Part shown: positions 1 to 8,830 of the stretch, piece after piece
Layout of the letters: each line of letters starts with the position of its first letter
How positions within the stretch are numbered: the first letter of the stretch is position 1
NCBI RefSeq assembly: GCF_020181035.1
Contig: NZ_JAIQYY010000005.1
Span: 52,654-116,653, forward strand
Source of the DNA: Streptomyces sp. CoH27
GTDB taxonomy: Bacteria > Actinomycetota > Actinomycetes > Streptomycetales > Streptomycetaceae
Reading direction: 5' to 3'
Length of the DNA: 64,000 nt
Position numbers and translations under genes: made by a program
The notes under the pieces: generated by a model
The model's input: only the letters and a program-made list of their open reading frames with translations
Database searches by the model: none
Told to the model about the DNA's origin: nothing

Positions 1-772
1 ACGGAGCTTGCCCCCCACCAGGGCCACCCGCACCACCCGGCGACGAAACCCGCACGGGTGCGGGTGGGAAACCGGAGTCGGTCGAAGGCCGGTCCCCGGA
101 CCCCCCGGCCAGGCCGACCCGGACGCACCCCTCCCCGTCCGGCACCCCCCGCACCCGCGCCCCCGGCCCCCCGGCCGGCGTCACCCGCAGCGCGGACTCA
201 CCGATCCGCAGCAGGCCCCCGGCAGGGACCCGCACCGGCCGCTCCCCGACCCGCACCCCGTCGAGCGTCGTACCGTTCGTGGAGCCCAGGTCGACGACCG
301 AGACGCGGCCGTCGGTGCCGACCGTGACCGCGCAGTGCAGCCGGGAGACGTCGGGGTCGTCCAGCGGTACGTCCGCGTCGGCTGAGCGGCCCACGCTGAT
401 CCGGCCGCCGTGCAGCAGATGGACCCCGCCCGCGTCCGGCCCCGCGACGACGTGCAGCTGGGTCGGCGCGTCGTCCAGCTCGGGATGCGTCTCGGGGGCC
501 GCGGGGGCGCCCAGGGAGAGCACGGCGCCGTCGATCAGCGGGGGCTCGCCGAGGGTGCAGCGGCGCGGGTCCAGACGGTCGGCGCCGGCGTAGAGGACGA
601 CGGCCGCGCCACCGGTGTCGCGGCCCTCTCCGGTGACCGCCCCGGCCAGCGCGGACGCGACCGCGGCCAGGTCCGTGCCCGTGGGCGCCGTGACCAGCAC
701 GTCGCGGCTCGCGGCGCGGCCCCGCTGCGGGGACGGGCCCAGCGGGTCTACGACGGTCAGCCGGATCTGCAT
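1..772 (-). CDS. FHA-domain protein (3' end outside window), probably an FtsK/SpoIIIE-type ATPase
   Basis: The gene runs off the left edge, so only about 257 N-terminal residues are visible, beginning MQIRLTVVDPLGPSP. Residues ~105-190 form an FHA phosphothreonine-binding fold, with the typical GRISVGRSADADV, DVSRLHC and DLGSTNGT strands. The first ~100 residues resemble the N-terminus of large actinobacterial FHA-FtsK/SpoIIIE proteins, which would continue beyond the edge; that full identity is inference. The ATG at 770-772 is preferred over a GTG two codons upstream. It is divergent from two Ser/Thr kinases, which suggests it could read their phosphorylation. Confidence 0.75.
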   Translation of the reverse strand, partial: MQIRLTVVDPLGPSPQRGRAASRDVLVTAPTGTDLAAVASALAGAVTGEGRDTGGAAVVLYAGADRLDPRRCTLGEPPLIDGAVLSLGAPAAPETHPELDDAPTQLHVVAGPDAGGVHLLHGGRISVGRSADADVPLDDPDVSRLHCAVTVGTDGRVSVVDLGSTNGTTLDGVRVGERPVRVPAGGLLRIGESALRVTPAGGPGARVRGVPDGEGCVRVGLAGGSGDRPSTDSGFPPAPVRVSSPGGAGGPGGGQAP

Positions 773-1083
773 CCCCACCCCAACACGAGCACGTCGGCCA
801 GTACTGGAGGCATCCTCGCACCTGCCACTGACACAGCGCCCGGCACCCGGTAACAAGTGATCTTGATTGGTCGGCTCTGCCCCCAAAAGTGCCTGACCAC
901 TGGTCCCTCGACGATCAGTTGAGATCGGTCACGTCCGCTCTCCGGCAACCGACGAACCGACGCGAGCGTCTTTCTGTCGAACATGTGGTGCCCAGGAGGG
1001 CGGCACTACAGTGGGTCGGACAACCGGAACGACAACCGGAATGCAGGCAAGCAAGCATCAGCAAGCAGCAGGGAGCGCGTGAC
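773..1083. other. intergenic region between FHA gene and pkaA
   Basis: This 311-bp divergent spacer must hold promoters for both flanking genes. A TACAGT hexamer at 1007-1012 could be a -10 element for the kinase gene, but no convincing -35 lies at normal spacing. Just before the kinase start is a purine-rich ribosome site (AGGGAG near 1068-1074). I see no coding potential or strong hairpin. Confidence 0.4.
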
Positions 1084-2742
1084 GTGCGGCCAGTCGGCAG
1101 CAAGTACCTGCTTGAGGAGCCGCTCGGACGCGGCGCCACAGGCACCGTCTGGCGTGCCCGCCAGCGTGAGACCGCGGGCGCCGAGGCGGCCGTGGCCGGC
1201 CAGCCCGGAGAGACGCTCGCGATCAAGGTCCTCAAGGAGGAACTGGCGAGCGACCCGGACATCGTGATGCGCTTCCTGCGCGAGCGCTCCGTACTGCTCC
1301 GGCTCACCCACCCCAACATCGTCCGGGTCCGCGACCTGGTCGTCGAGGGCGATCTGCTGGCGCTGGTCATGGACCTCGTCGACGGCCCCGACCTGCACCG
1401 CTATCTGCGCGAGTACGGGCCGCTCACCCCGGTCGCCGCCGCCCTGATGACGGCCCAGATCGCCGACGCGCTCGCCGCGAGCCACGCCGACGGGGTCGTC
1501 CACCGCGATCTGAAGCCCGCCAACGTGCTGCTCGCGCAGTACAACGGCCAGATGCACCCGATGCTGACCGACTTCGGCATCGCCCGCCTCGCCGACTCCC
1601 CGGGCCTGACCCGCACCAGCGAGTTCGTCGGCACGCCCGCGTACGTGGCGCCGGAGTCCGCCGAGGGTCGCCCGCAGACCTCCGCGGTCGACATCTACGG
1701 CGCCGGCATCCTGCTGTACGAGCTGGTGACCGGCCGCCCGCCGTTCTCCGGCAGCACCGCCCTGGAAGTCCTGCACCAGCACCTGAGCGCCGAGCCGCGC
1801 CGCCCCTCCACCGTGCCGGACCCGCTGTGGACGGTCATAGAGCGCTGCCTGCGCAAGAACCCCGACGAGCGGCCGAGCGCCGAGAGCCTCGCGCGCGGGC
1901 TGCGCGTCGTCGCCGAGGGTATCGGCGTGCACGCGAACGCCGCGCAGATCGCCGCCGCCGAGGGCGTGGGCGCGCTGCTCGCCCCCGACCCGGCCCCGAC
2001 GGCCGTACCGGGCGTGCCCGGCGCCGCCGACCCCACCCAGGTGCTGCCGACGAACGCGCCGCAGCCGTCGTACGACCCGAGCGCGGCGACGAGTGTGCTG
2101 CCGCACACCGGCGGCCCGGCCGGCGCCGCCGACCCCACCGCCGTACTGCCGAACACGGGCGCCGCCGACCCGACGGCGCTCCTGCCCAACACCGGCCCGC
2201 AGGGGCAGCAGCCCGAGCAGCCGCACCCCTGGCAGACCCAGCTGCGCGCGGCCCGCGACCGCAACGAGCAGACCCAGGTCCAGTACCTGGCCCCGGAGGA
2301 CGACCCGCTGCGCCATCGCCCGCAGCGCCAGGTCGCCCGCCCCCAGCAGCAGCCGCGCCCGGCCCCGCAGCCCCGCACCCAGCAGCCGCGCGGCCGGCAG
2401 CAGGGCTACCAGCAGGGGTACGGCTACGCGCCGCAGCAGCAGCCCCAGCAGTACGCCCCGCCGCAACAGCCCCAGCAGCCGCAGCGTCCCGCGCGGGAGC
2501 CGCGCGAGCCGCGTGCGCCCCGGCAGCGCAGTGCCAACCCGATGAAGATCCCGGGGCTCGGCTGCCTGAAGGGCTGTCTGTTCACGCTCGTCATCCTGGT
2601 CGTGGCGAGCTGGCTGATCTACGAGCTGACCCCGCTGCACACCTGGATCGGCCAGGGCCGCAGCTACTGGCACGAGGTGAGCCACTGGGTCGGCCAGGTC
2701 AGCAGCTGGGTCAAGGATCTGGGCGGCTCCTCGGGCAAGTGA
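1084..2742 (+). CDS. pkaA: PkaA-type Ser/Thr protein kinase, membrane anchored
   Basis: Hanks-type kinase of 552 aa. The glycine loop is GRGATGTVWRAR, the catalytic Lys is K48 (AIKVLKEEL), the catalytic loop HRDLKPANV (D142) and the DFG Asp D163, followed by an APE motif, so it should be active. After ~residue 270 comes a long Pro/Gln-rich linker with repeats of the ADPTxxLPNTG type, which may hold phosphoacceptor threonines. A single hydrophobic segment near residue 500 (CLFTLVILVVASWLIYEL) precedes a short tail. No extracellular PASTA domains are present. GTG 1084 was chosen because AGGGAG lies just upstream and homologues begin near VRPVGSKYLLEE. pkaB follows 143 bp later. Confidence 0.88.
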   Translation: MRPVGSKYLLEEPLGRGATGTVWRARQRETAGAEAAVAGQPGETLAIKVLKEELASDPDIVMRFLRERSVLLRLTHPNIVRVRDLVVEGDLLALVMDLVDGPDLHRYLREYGPLTPVAAALMTAQIADALAASHADGVVHRDLKPANVLLAQYNGQMHPMLTDFGIARLADSPGLTRTSEFVGTPAYVAPESAEGRPQTSAVDIYGAGILLYELVTGRPPFSGSTALEVLHQHLSAEPRRPSTVPDPLWTVIERCLRKNPDERPSAESLARGLRVVAEGIGVHANAAQIAAAEGVGALLAPDPAPTAVPGVPGAADPTQVLPTNAPQPSYDPSAATSVLPHTGGPAGAADPTAVLPNTGAADPTALLPNTGPQGQQPEQPHPWQTQLRAARDRNEQTQVQYLAPEDDPLRHRPQRQVARPQQQPRPAPQPRTQQPRGRQQGYQQGYGYAPQQQPQQYAPPQQPQQPQRPAREPREPRAPRQRSANPMKIPGLGCLKGCLFTLVILVVASWLIYELTPLHTWIGQGRSYWHEVSHWVGQVSSWVKDLGGSSGK

Positions 2743-2885
2743 TCCCGGAACGCCCGTAACCAGACCGCGAGTTTGCGGATTTGTCGACATCTGACGGGTG
2801 ATTTCCGTCTCCGCGGTGAAGGTTGGCTCGTCAGGCGCGTAGTTTTGTCGGCACCACGCGACAACGCGCGCCTGTAGGAGCAGTC

Positions 2886-4106
2886 TTGGCACGGAAGATC
2901 GGCAGCCGGTACACCGCGAACCAGATCCTGGGTCGGGGCAGCGCCGGCACGGTGTGGCTGGGCGAGGGGCCGGACGGGCCCGTCGCCATCAAGATGCTGC
3001 GCGAGGACCTCGCCTCCGACCAGGAGCTCGTCGGACGCTTCGTCCAGGAGCGCACCGCGCTGCTCGGCCTGGAGCATCCGCACATCGTCACCGTGCGCGA
3101 CCTCGTGGTCGACGGCAACGACCTGGCCCTGGTCATGGACCTGGTGCGCGGCACCGATCTGCGCACCCGGCTGGACCGCGAGCGCCGGCTCGCCCCGGAG
3201 GCGGCCGTGGCGATCGTCGCCGACGTCGCCGACGCGCTCGCGGCGGCCCACGCGGCCGGTGTCGTCCACCGGGACGTCAAGCCCGAGAACGTGCTCCTCG
3301 ACATGCAGGGCCCGCTCGGCCCCGGCGGCTCCCACCCGGCGCTGCTCACCGACTTCGGCGTCGCCAAGCTGATCGATTCGCCGAAACGGACGAAGGCCAC
3401 GAAGATCATCGGCACCCCGGACTATCTGGCCCCGGAGATCGTCGAGGGCCTGCCTCCGCGCGCGTCCGTCGACATCTACGCCCTCGCGACGGTCCTGTAC
3501 GAGCTGCTGGCGGGCTTCACCCCGTTCGGCGGAGGCCACCCCGGCGCGGTCCTGCGCCGCCACGTCACGGAGACGGTCGTTCCCCTCCCCGGCATTCCCG
3601 AGGAGCTGTGGCAGCTGCTGGTGCAGTGCCTGGCCAAGGCGCCCGCCTCCCGGCTGCGCGCCTCGGAGCTGGCGGCGCGGCTGCGCGAGCAGCTGCCGTC
3701 GCTCACCGGGATGCCGCCGCTGGACGTGGACGAGCCGGACCAGTCCGAGGAGCCTGCCCAGGAGTCGGCGGCCGAGCCCGCCGAGCCGGTACGGCGCCGG
3801 GGCGCGGTGTCGCTGGTGCCGGGCGCCAAGCCGGACTCCAACCGGGACACGCACACCTCGATGCGCGTGCCGGGGCCGGACGAGCTGGCGGGCGGCGCGC
3901 ACGGCACCGCGCGCGCTCCCCGGGCCGCCGGTGCGCCCCGGCCGGGCTCGGCGAGGCACCGGGCGGTGGTCCGGCGGCGCAGGGTGACTCTGGGAGTGGC
4001 CGGGGTGGTGCTGGCGGCTGTCGTGGGCGTCGGCGCGTACGTGGCGTCTTCCGGCGGCGGCGACGACCAGCCGGCCCAGGACACCCACAGCACGTCGGCA
4101 CCCTGA
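2886..4106 (+). CDS. pkaB: PkaB-type Ser/Thr protein kinase, membrane anchored
   Basis: Second Hanks-type kinase, 406 aa, a tandem paralogue of the preceding gene. It has a GRGSAGTVW loop, K36, HRDVKPENV (D130), DFG (D156) and APEIVEG, so all catalytic residues are present. The kinase domain ends near residue 260; a Glu/Pro-rich linker and one transmembrane segment ([17 protein letters not shown]) follow, with a short polar C-terminus presumably outside the cell. The start is TTG at 2886, five bases after an AGGAG at 2876-2880; a longer in-frame start at 2823 lacks a ribosome site. The pair next to an FHA gene suggests one phospho-signalling module. Confidence 0.87.
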   Translation: MARKIGSRYTANQILGRGSAGTVWLGEGPDGPVAIKMLREDLASDQELVGRFVQERTALLGLEHPHIVTVRDLVVDGNDLALVMDLVRGTDLRTRLDRERRLAPEAAVAIVADVADALAAAHAAGVVHRDVKPENVLLDMQGPLGPGGSHPALLTDFGVAKLIDSPKRTKATKIIGTPDYLAPEIVEGLPPRASVDIYALATVLYELLAGFTPFGGGHPGAVLRRHVTETVVPLPGIPEELWQLLVQCLAKAPASRLRASELAARLREQLPSLTGMPPLDVDEPDQSEEPAQESAAEPAEPVRRRGAVSLVPGAKPDSNRDTHTSMRVPGPDELAGGAHGTARAPRAAGAPRPGSARHRAVVRRRRVTLGVAGVVLAAVVGVGAYVASSGGGDDQPAQDTHSTSAP

Positions 4107-4164
4107 CCGCAGTGCCGGGTGCTGCACGGGCCAGGTCGCTTGCAACAGCCGTTACGCTGGAACC

Positions 4165-5271
4165 GTGGCAGTCGTCGATGTATCCGAAGAGCTGAAGTCC
4201 CTCTCCTCGACCATGGAGTCGATCGAGGCCGTCCTGGACCTCGACAAGCTGAGGGCAGATATCGCCGTGCTTGAGGAGCAGGCGGCCGCGCCGTCCCTGT
4301 GGGACAACCCGGACGAGGCGCAGAAGATCACCAGCAGGCTCTCCCACCTCCAGGCCGAGGTCAGGAAGGCGGAGGCACTGCGCGGTCGGATCGATGATCT
4401 CGCCGTCCTCTTCGAGATGGCCGAGGAGGAGGACGACCCGGACACCCGCGCCGAGGCCGAGTCCGAGCTGGCCTCCGTCAAGAAGGCGCTGGACGAGATG
4501 GAGGTGCGCACCCTCCTGTCCGGCGAGTACGACTCCCGTGAGGCGCTCGTCAACATCCGCGCCGAGGCCGGCGGTGTCGACGCCGCCGACTTCGCCGAGA
4601 AGCTCCAGCGCATGTACCTGCGCTGGGCCGAGCAGCACGGCTACAAGACAGAGCTGATCGAGACGTCGTACGCCGAAGAGGCCGGGATCAAGTCGACCAC
4701 CTTCGCCGTCCAGGCGCCGTACGCCTACGGCACCCTCTCCGTCGAGCAGGGCACGCACCGGCTCGTCCGCATTTCCCCCTACGACAACCAGGGCCGCCGC
4801 CAGACCTCCTTCGCGGGTGTCGAGGTGCTGCCGGTCGTCGAGCAGTCCGACCACGTCGAGATCGACGAGAGCGAGCTGCGGATCGACGTCTACCGGTCCT
4901 CCGGGCCCGGCGGCCAGGGCGTCAACACGACCGACTCCGCGGTCCGCATCACGCACCTCCCGACCGGCATCGTGGTCTCCTGCCAGAACGAGCGCTCGCA
5001 GATCCAGAACAAGGCCACGGCGATGAACGTCCTCCAGGCCAAGCTGCTGGAGCGGCGCCGCCAGGAGGAGCAGGCCAAGATGGACGCCCTCAAGGGCGAC
5101 GGCGGCAACTCCTGGGGCAACCAGATGCGTTCGTACGTCCTGCACCCCTACCAGATGGTCAAGGACCTGCGCACCGAGTACGAGGTCGGCAACCCGGAGG
5201 CCGTGTTCAACGGTGAGATCGAAGGGTTCCTGGAGGCCGGAATTCGCTGGCGCAAGCAGCAGGAGAAGTAA
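4165..5271 (+). CDS. prfB: peptide chain release factor 2
   Basis: RF2, 368 aa, terminates translation at UGA and UAA. It carries the GGQ peptidyl-hydrolysis loop ([18 protein letters not shown]) and the RF2-specific C-terminal [21 protein letters not shown] block. The codon-recognition tripeptide, SPF in E. coli RF2, reads SPY here. The residue equivalent to E. coli position 246 is Ser. No in-frame UGA frameshift site exists near the N-terminus, unlike E. coli prfB, so it is not autoregulated that way. The GTG start has no evident ribosome site; TACGCT at 4153-4158 could drive a leaderless transcript, but its -35 is weak. A strong terminator follows. Confidence 0.95.
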   Translation: MAVVDVSEELKSLSSTMESIEAVLDLDKLRADIAVLEEQAAAPSLWDNPDEAQKITSRLSHLQAEVRKAEALRGRIDDLAVLFEMAEEEDDPDTRAEAESELASVKKALDEMEVRTLLSGEYDSREALVNIRAEAGGVDAADFAEKLQRMYLRWAEQHGYKTELIETSYAEEAGIKSTTFAVQAPYAYGTLSVEQGTHRLVRISPYDNQGRRQTSFAGVEVLPVVEQSDHVEIDESELRIDVYRSSGPGGQGVNTTDSAVRITHLPTGIVVSCQNERSQIQNKATAMNVLQAKLLERRRQEEQAKMDALKGDGGNSWGNQMRSYVLHPYQMVKDLRTEYEVGNPEAVFNGEIEGFLEAGIRWRKQQEK

Positions 5272-5283
5272 CTTTGTCGACAT

Positions 5284-5314
5284 GACAACTGCCGCCCATG
5301 AGGCGGCAGTTGTC
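5284..5314 (+). terminator. intrinsic terminator after prfB
   Basis: Perfect 13-bp inverted repeat (GACAACTGCCGCC / GGCGGCAGTTGTC) with a 5-nt loop, starting 13 bp after the prfB stop. There is no long T-run, as is usual in high-GC actinobacteria. Confidence 0.85.
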
Positions 5315-5570
5315 GTTATGTCTGGGTTTTACATCACAATTACAGCTGCCAAGCGCCCGCAAAAACACCCCCAAAGGACAATGCGCCCGCAACGGCCTTG
5401 ACGTTGCTTTGAAAAATGGGAAGGGTTGCACGCGGCATGCGTACTTGCGGGGCGCATGTGAACCGGGGGAATGAGTTGACGCGGACTTCGTCACCGGCTG
5501 CCTCCCGTCGATCACGGCAACGCCCCACGCGCCGCCTCATTGACGAACAGCTACTGGGGGTAGCAACCAT

Positions 5571-6539
5571 ATGACGAAGAAGACGCGGATCCGGGTCGCG
5601 CGGATAGCCGCGGGCGCCGTGATCGCGGCCGGTGCGTCCCTGACCGCCGCCGGCGCGGCCTCCGCCCTGGACCTCAACGTCCAGGCGGGTCCGATCAGCC
5701 TGGGCGCGCACACGCACACCGACGGCGGCACCGACGGCGGCTGCCCGGTCGCCGTCTGCACCGACGGCGGCACCACGACCGGCGGGGACTCCTCCACCGG
5801 CGGTGACTCCAGCACGGGCGGTGACGCCTCGACCGGCGGCACCAGCACCACCGGCGGCGACTCCACCACGGGCGGTGACGCCTCGACCGGTGGTACCAGC
5901 ACCACGGGCGGTACCAGCACCACCGGCGGCAGCTCCTCGACCAGCGGTGACGTCACCATCGGCGGTGTCGTCACGGGCGGCAGCAGCTCCACCGGCGGCG
6001 ACAGCTCGACCGGCGGCACCGGCACCACCGGTGGCAGCAGCACCGGTGGCGACAGCAGCACCGGCGGTTCCTCCACGACCGGCGGTTCCTCCACGACCGG
6101 CGGTACCTCCACGACTGGCGGCTCCAGCACCTCCGGCGGTTCCACCTCCGGCGGTTCCACCACCGGCGGCTCCAGCACCTCCGGCGGTTCGAGCACCGGT
6201 GGCAGCTCCACCGGCGGCTCCGGCTCCACCGGCGGTTCGACCACCGGCGGCTCGGGCAGCACGGGTGGCAGCAGCACCGGTGGCTCCACCACCGGCGGCA
6301 ACAACGACAACCCGCAGGGCGGCAGCGGCAAGACCACCCAGGATGCCGGCTCCTCGACCCTGACCGACACGGGCTCCTCCGACAACAACAAGGCCCAGGG
6401 CGGCGACAAGCAGCTCGCCGAGACCGGTGCCGGCCAGACCGCGTTCCTGGTCATCGGCGCCGCGACGATGATCGCCGGCGGCATCGGCTTCCGCGTGCTG
6501 CCGCGCCTGGTGAACGGCCGGGGCGGCGCCGCCGCCTGA
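5571..6539 (+). CDS. secreted Ser/Thr-Gly-Gly repeat protein with LAETG sortase signal
   Basis: 322 aa. Residues 1-35 form a signal peptide (RIAAGAVIAAGASLTAAGAASA). Residues ~65-245 are an almost uninterrupted run of STGG, TTGG and STSGG units. The end carries an LAETG sorting motif, a hydrophobic segment (AFLVIGAATMIAGGIGF) and a basic tail, the layout of class E sortase substrates in Streptomyces. It is probably linked to peptidoglycan, with the repeat as a flexible, possibly glycosylated stalk; no globular domain would be displayed, so its role is unknown. The ATG has a GGGGGTAG ribosome site. It sits alone between two terminators, with a lower-GC upstream region (5315-5570). Confidence 0.8.
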   Translation: MTKKTRIRVARIAAGAVIAAGASLTAAGAASALDLNVQAGPISLGAHTHTDGGTDGGCPVAVCTDGGTTTGGDSSTGGDSSTGGDASTGGTSTTGGDSTTGGDASTGGTSTTGGTSTTGGSSSTSGDVTIGGVVTGGSSSTGGDSSTGGTGTTGGSSTGGDSSTGGSSTTGGSSTTGGTSTTGGSSTSGGSTSGGSTTGGSSTSGGSSTGGSSTGGSGSTGGSTTGGSGSTGGSSTGGSTTGGNNDNPQGGSGKTTQDAGSSTLTDTGSSDNNKAQGGDKQLAETGAGQTAFLVIGAATMIAGGIGFRVLPRLVNGRGGAAA

Positions 6540-6581
6540 CCGTGATCCCACGGTCACGCAGCGCACGTACGCCGTAACACC

Positions 6582-6612
6582 GAGGGCCCGGAGCTTGGCG
6601 CTCCGGGCCCTC
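6582..6612. terminator. bidirectional terminator between convergent genes
   Basis: Perfect 12-bp stem (GAGGGCCCGGAG / CTCCGGGCCCTC) with a 7-nt loop, between the LAETG protein gene and the oppositely oriented zinc-ribbon gene. It should serve both. Confidence 0.85.
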
Positions 6613-6656
6613 AGCCGTCCTCCACGGCGTTCTCGCGGCCTGTCCGCCGCCGCGCG

Positions 6657-6848
6657 CTATGCGGTCTGGTGCGCCAGCAGCGCCACCGCGGCGATCAGCA
6701 CCGCCAGCAGCGCGATCAGCGCCATCGGGTTCACCCCGCCGAGGAAACCCTCCTGCTGCAGTCGCTCGCGGTTGGCCCGGCACACCGGGCACCGGCCCTC
6801 GCTCACGGGCGCCGCACAGTTCGCGCACACCAACCGGTCGTACGTCAT
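6657..6848 (-). CDS. small zinc-ribbon membrane protein
   Basis: 63 aa. The N-terminus has two CxxC knuckles (LVCANCAAP and GRCPVCRAN) that should bind one zinc ion. The C-terminus is one hydrophobic helix ([18 protein letters not shown]), giving a tail-anchored zinc ribbon. An AAGGAGGG site lies just upstream of the ATG at 6846-6848. It diverges from ftsE. The function is unknown; similar short ribbon-plus-helix proteins are common in actinobacteria. Confidence 0.7.
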   Translation of the reverse strand: MTYDRLVCANCAAPVSEGRCPVCRANRERLQQEGFLGGVNPMALIALLAVLIAAVALLAHQTA

Positions 6849-7120
6849 GCGCTCGCCCTCCTTGCACCGGCCATCACTACGAGAACGCTCACGGGAACGA
6901 GAACGTTCCCCCCACCACTGTGCCAGGTTCACGCAAGCCGTGCGCGGGGCCCCGGAAGAGCGGGGACGGAGGCGGAACGGACGCGGGACGGACGCGGGAC
7001 GTAAACAGGGGCCGGTACAAAAACGTACAAGTCTTGCCCAAGCTCTACCTGCGCCTGCACTTGCGCACCCGGTTCGCGTATGGTCACGCTCATCTACCCC
7101 CGGCGACCCGTGGTGCATCC

Positions 7121-7810
7121 GTGATCCGATTCGACAACGTCTCCAAGGTCTACCCCAAGCAGACCCGCCCCGCGCTCAGGGATGTCTCCCTGGAGGTGGA
7201 GAAGGGCGAGTTCGTCTTCCTCGTGGGGTCCTCCGGCTCCGGAAAGTCCACCTTCCTGCGGCTCATCCTCCGCGAGGAGCGATGCAGCCACGGACAGGTG
7301 CACGTGCTGGGCAAGGACCTCGCGCGCCTCTCCAACTGGAAGGTGCCGCAGATGCGCCGCCAGCTGGGGACCGTCTTCCAGGACTTCCGGCTGCTGCCGA
7401 ACAAGACCGTCGCGGAGAACGTGGCCTTCGCCCAGGAGGTCATCGGCAAGTCCCGCGGCGAGACCCGCAAGTCCGTGCCGCAGGTGCTCGACCTCGTCGG
7501 GCTCGGCGGCAAGGAAGACCGTATGCCCGGCGAGCTGTCGGGTGGTGAGCAGCAGCGCGTGGCCATCGCACGGGCCTTCGTCAACCGGCCCAAGCTGCTC
7601 ATCGCCGACGAGCCCACCGGCAACCTCGACCCGCAGACCTCCGTCGGCATCATGAAGCTGCTCGACCGCATCAACCGGACGGGCACCACGGTCATCATGG
7701 CGACGCACGACCAGAACATCGTGGACCAGATGCGCAAGCGCGTCATCGAGCTGGAGAAGGGCCGCCTCGTCCGCGACCAGGCCCGTGGCGTCTACGGCTA
7801 CCAGCACTGA
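7121..7810 (+). CDS. ftsE: cell-division ATP-binding protein FtsE
   Basis: ABC ATPase of 229 aa, the usual FtsE length. It has Walker [11 protein letters not shown]-loop, signature [14 protein letters not shown], Walker [13 protein letters not shown] and the H-loop ATHD. With FtsX it forms the complex that transmits ATP hydrolysis to peptidoglycan hydrolases during division. Start chosen at GTG 7121 because FtsE proteins begin [11 protein letters not shown]; longer in-frame reading upstream is not coding. ftsX follows after 34 bp and is surely co-transcribed. Confidence 0.96.
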   Translation: MIRFDNVSKVYPKQTRPALRDVSLEVEKGEFVFLVGSSGSGKSTFLRLILREERCSHGQVHVLGKDLARLSNWKVPQMRRQLGTVFQDFRLLPNKTVAENVAFAQEVIGKSRGETRKSVPQVLDLVGLGGKEDRMPGELSGGEQQRVAIARAFVNRPKLLIADEPTGNLDPQTSVGIMKLLDRINRTGTTVIMATHDQNIVDQMRKRVIELEKGRLVRDQARGVYGYQH

Positions 7811-7844
7811 CCACGTCCACGACCGAAAGGCTTGACCAGACGCC

Positions 7845-8762
7845 ATGCGCGCCCAGTTCGTCCTGTCGGAGATCGGTGTCGGTCTCCGCCGCAATCTGAC
7901 GATGACCTTCGCCGTCATCGTCTCCGTCGCCCTCTCCCTGGCCCTCTTCGGCGGCTCGCTGCTGATGAGCGATCAGGTGTCCACCATGAAGGGCTACTGG
8001 TACGACAAGGTCAACGTCTCGATCTTCCTGTGCAACAAGCACGACGCCGAGTCGGACGCCAACTGCGCCAAGGGCGCGGTCACCGATGACCAGAAGAAGC
8101 AGATCCTCGCCGACCTGCAGAAGATGCCGGTCGTCGAGAAGGTGTCGTACGAATCGCAGGACGAGGCCTACAAGCACTACAAGGAGCAGTTCGGCAACTC
8201 CCCGCTGGCCAGTTCGCTGACGCCGGACCAGATGCAGGAGTCGTACCGGATCAAGCTGAAGGACCCGCAGAAGTACCAGGTCATCGCGAGCGCCTTCAAC
8301 GGGCGTGACGGCGTGCAGTCGGTGCAGGACCAGAAGGGCATCCTGGACAACCTGTTCCAGCTGCTGAACCTGATGAACCGCGGCGCGCTCGGTGTGATGG
8401 CGATGATGCTGATCGTCGCGCTGCTGCTGATCGTCAACACGGTGCGCGTCTCGGCGTTCAGCCGCCGGCGTGAGACCGGCATCATGCGCCTGGTCGGTGC
8501 ATCGGGCTTCTACATCCAGGCGCCGTTCATCGCGGAGGCCGCGGTAGCCGGACTCATCGGCGGCGGTCTCGCCTGTGTGGCCCTGGTGGTCGGCCGGTAC
8601 TTCACCATCGACCACGGCATGGACCTCGCCCACAAGCTGCAGCTCATCAACTTCGTCGGCTGGGACGCGGTGCTCACCAAGCTGCCGCTGATCCTCGCGA
8701 CGAGCGTGCTGATGCCGGCGCTGGCGGCGTTTTTCGCCCTGCGCAAGTATCTGAAGGTGTGA
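7845..8762 (+). CDS. ftsX: cell-division permease-like protein FtsX
   Basis: 305 aa membrane partner of FtsE. One N-terminal transmembrane helix (MTFAVIVSVALSLALFGGSLLM) is followed by an extracellular domain of ~130 residues with two Cys (CNKHDAESDANC), then three C-terminal helices around residues 175-290. The extracellular loop is where FtsX contacts cell-wall hydrolase regulators. A long stem-loop terminator directly follows the stop, ending the ftsEX operon. Confidence 0.95.
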   Translation: MRAQFVLSEIGVGLRRNLTMTFAVIVSVALSLALFGGSLLMSDQVSTMKGYWYDKVNVSIFLCNKHDAESDANCAKGAVTDDQKKQILADLQKMPVVEKVSYESQDEAYKHYKEQFGNSPLASSLTPDQMQESYRIKLKDPQKYQVIASAFNGRDGVQSVQDQKGILDNLFQLLNLMNRGALGVMAMMLIVALLLIVNTVRVSAFSRRRETGIMRLVGASGFYIQAPFIAEAAVAGLIGGGLACVALVVGRYFTIDHGMDLAHKLQLINFVGWDAVLTKLPLILATSVLMPALAAFFALRKYLKV

Positions 8763-8773
8763 CGCATGCCAAG

Positions 8774-8807
8774 AGGGGCCGTACGGGCAACCGCCCGTGC
8801 GGCCCTT
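8774..8807 (+). terminator. intrinsic terminator after ftsX
   Basis: 15-bp stem (8774-8788 with 8793-8807, including two G-T pairs) closing on an AACC tetraloop, 11 bp after the ftsX stop. Confidence 0.85.
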
Positions 8808-8817
8808 CGCGTTGTCC

Positions 8818-8823
8818 TAGACT
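8818..8823 (+). promoter_or_regulatory. candidate -10 element for a leaderless S41 protease transcript
   Basis: TAGACT fits the actinobacterial TANNNT -10 and ends 7 bp before the ATG at 8831, where no ribosome site exists. Transcription would therefore begin at or next to the start codon. No good -35 is visible. Confidence 0.45.
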
Positions 8824-8830
8824 CACCGCC

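Noticed and set aside
4165..4260. Programmed frameshift in prfB
   Set aside because: The frame is continuous, with no UGA near codon 26 and no slippery CUU-UGA sequence.
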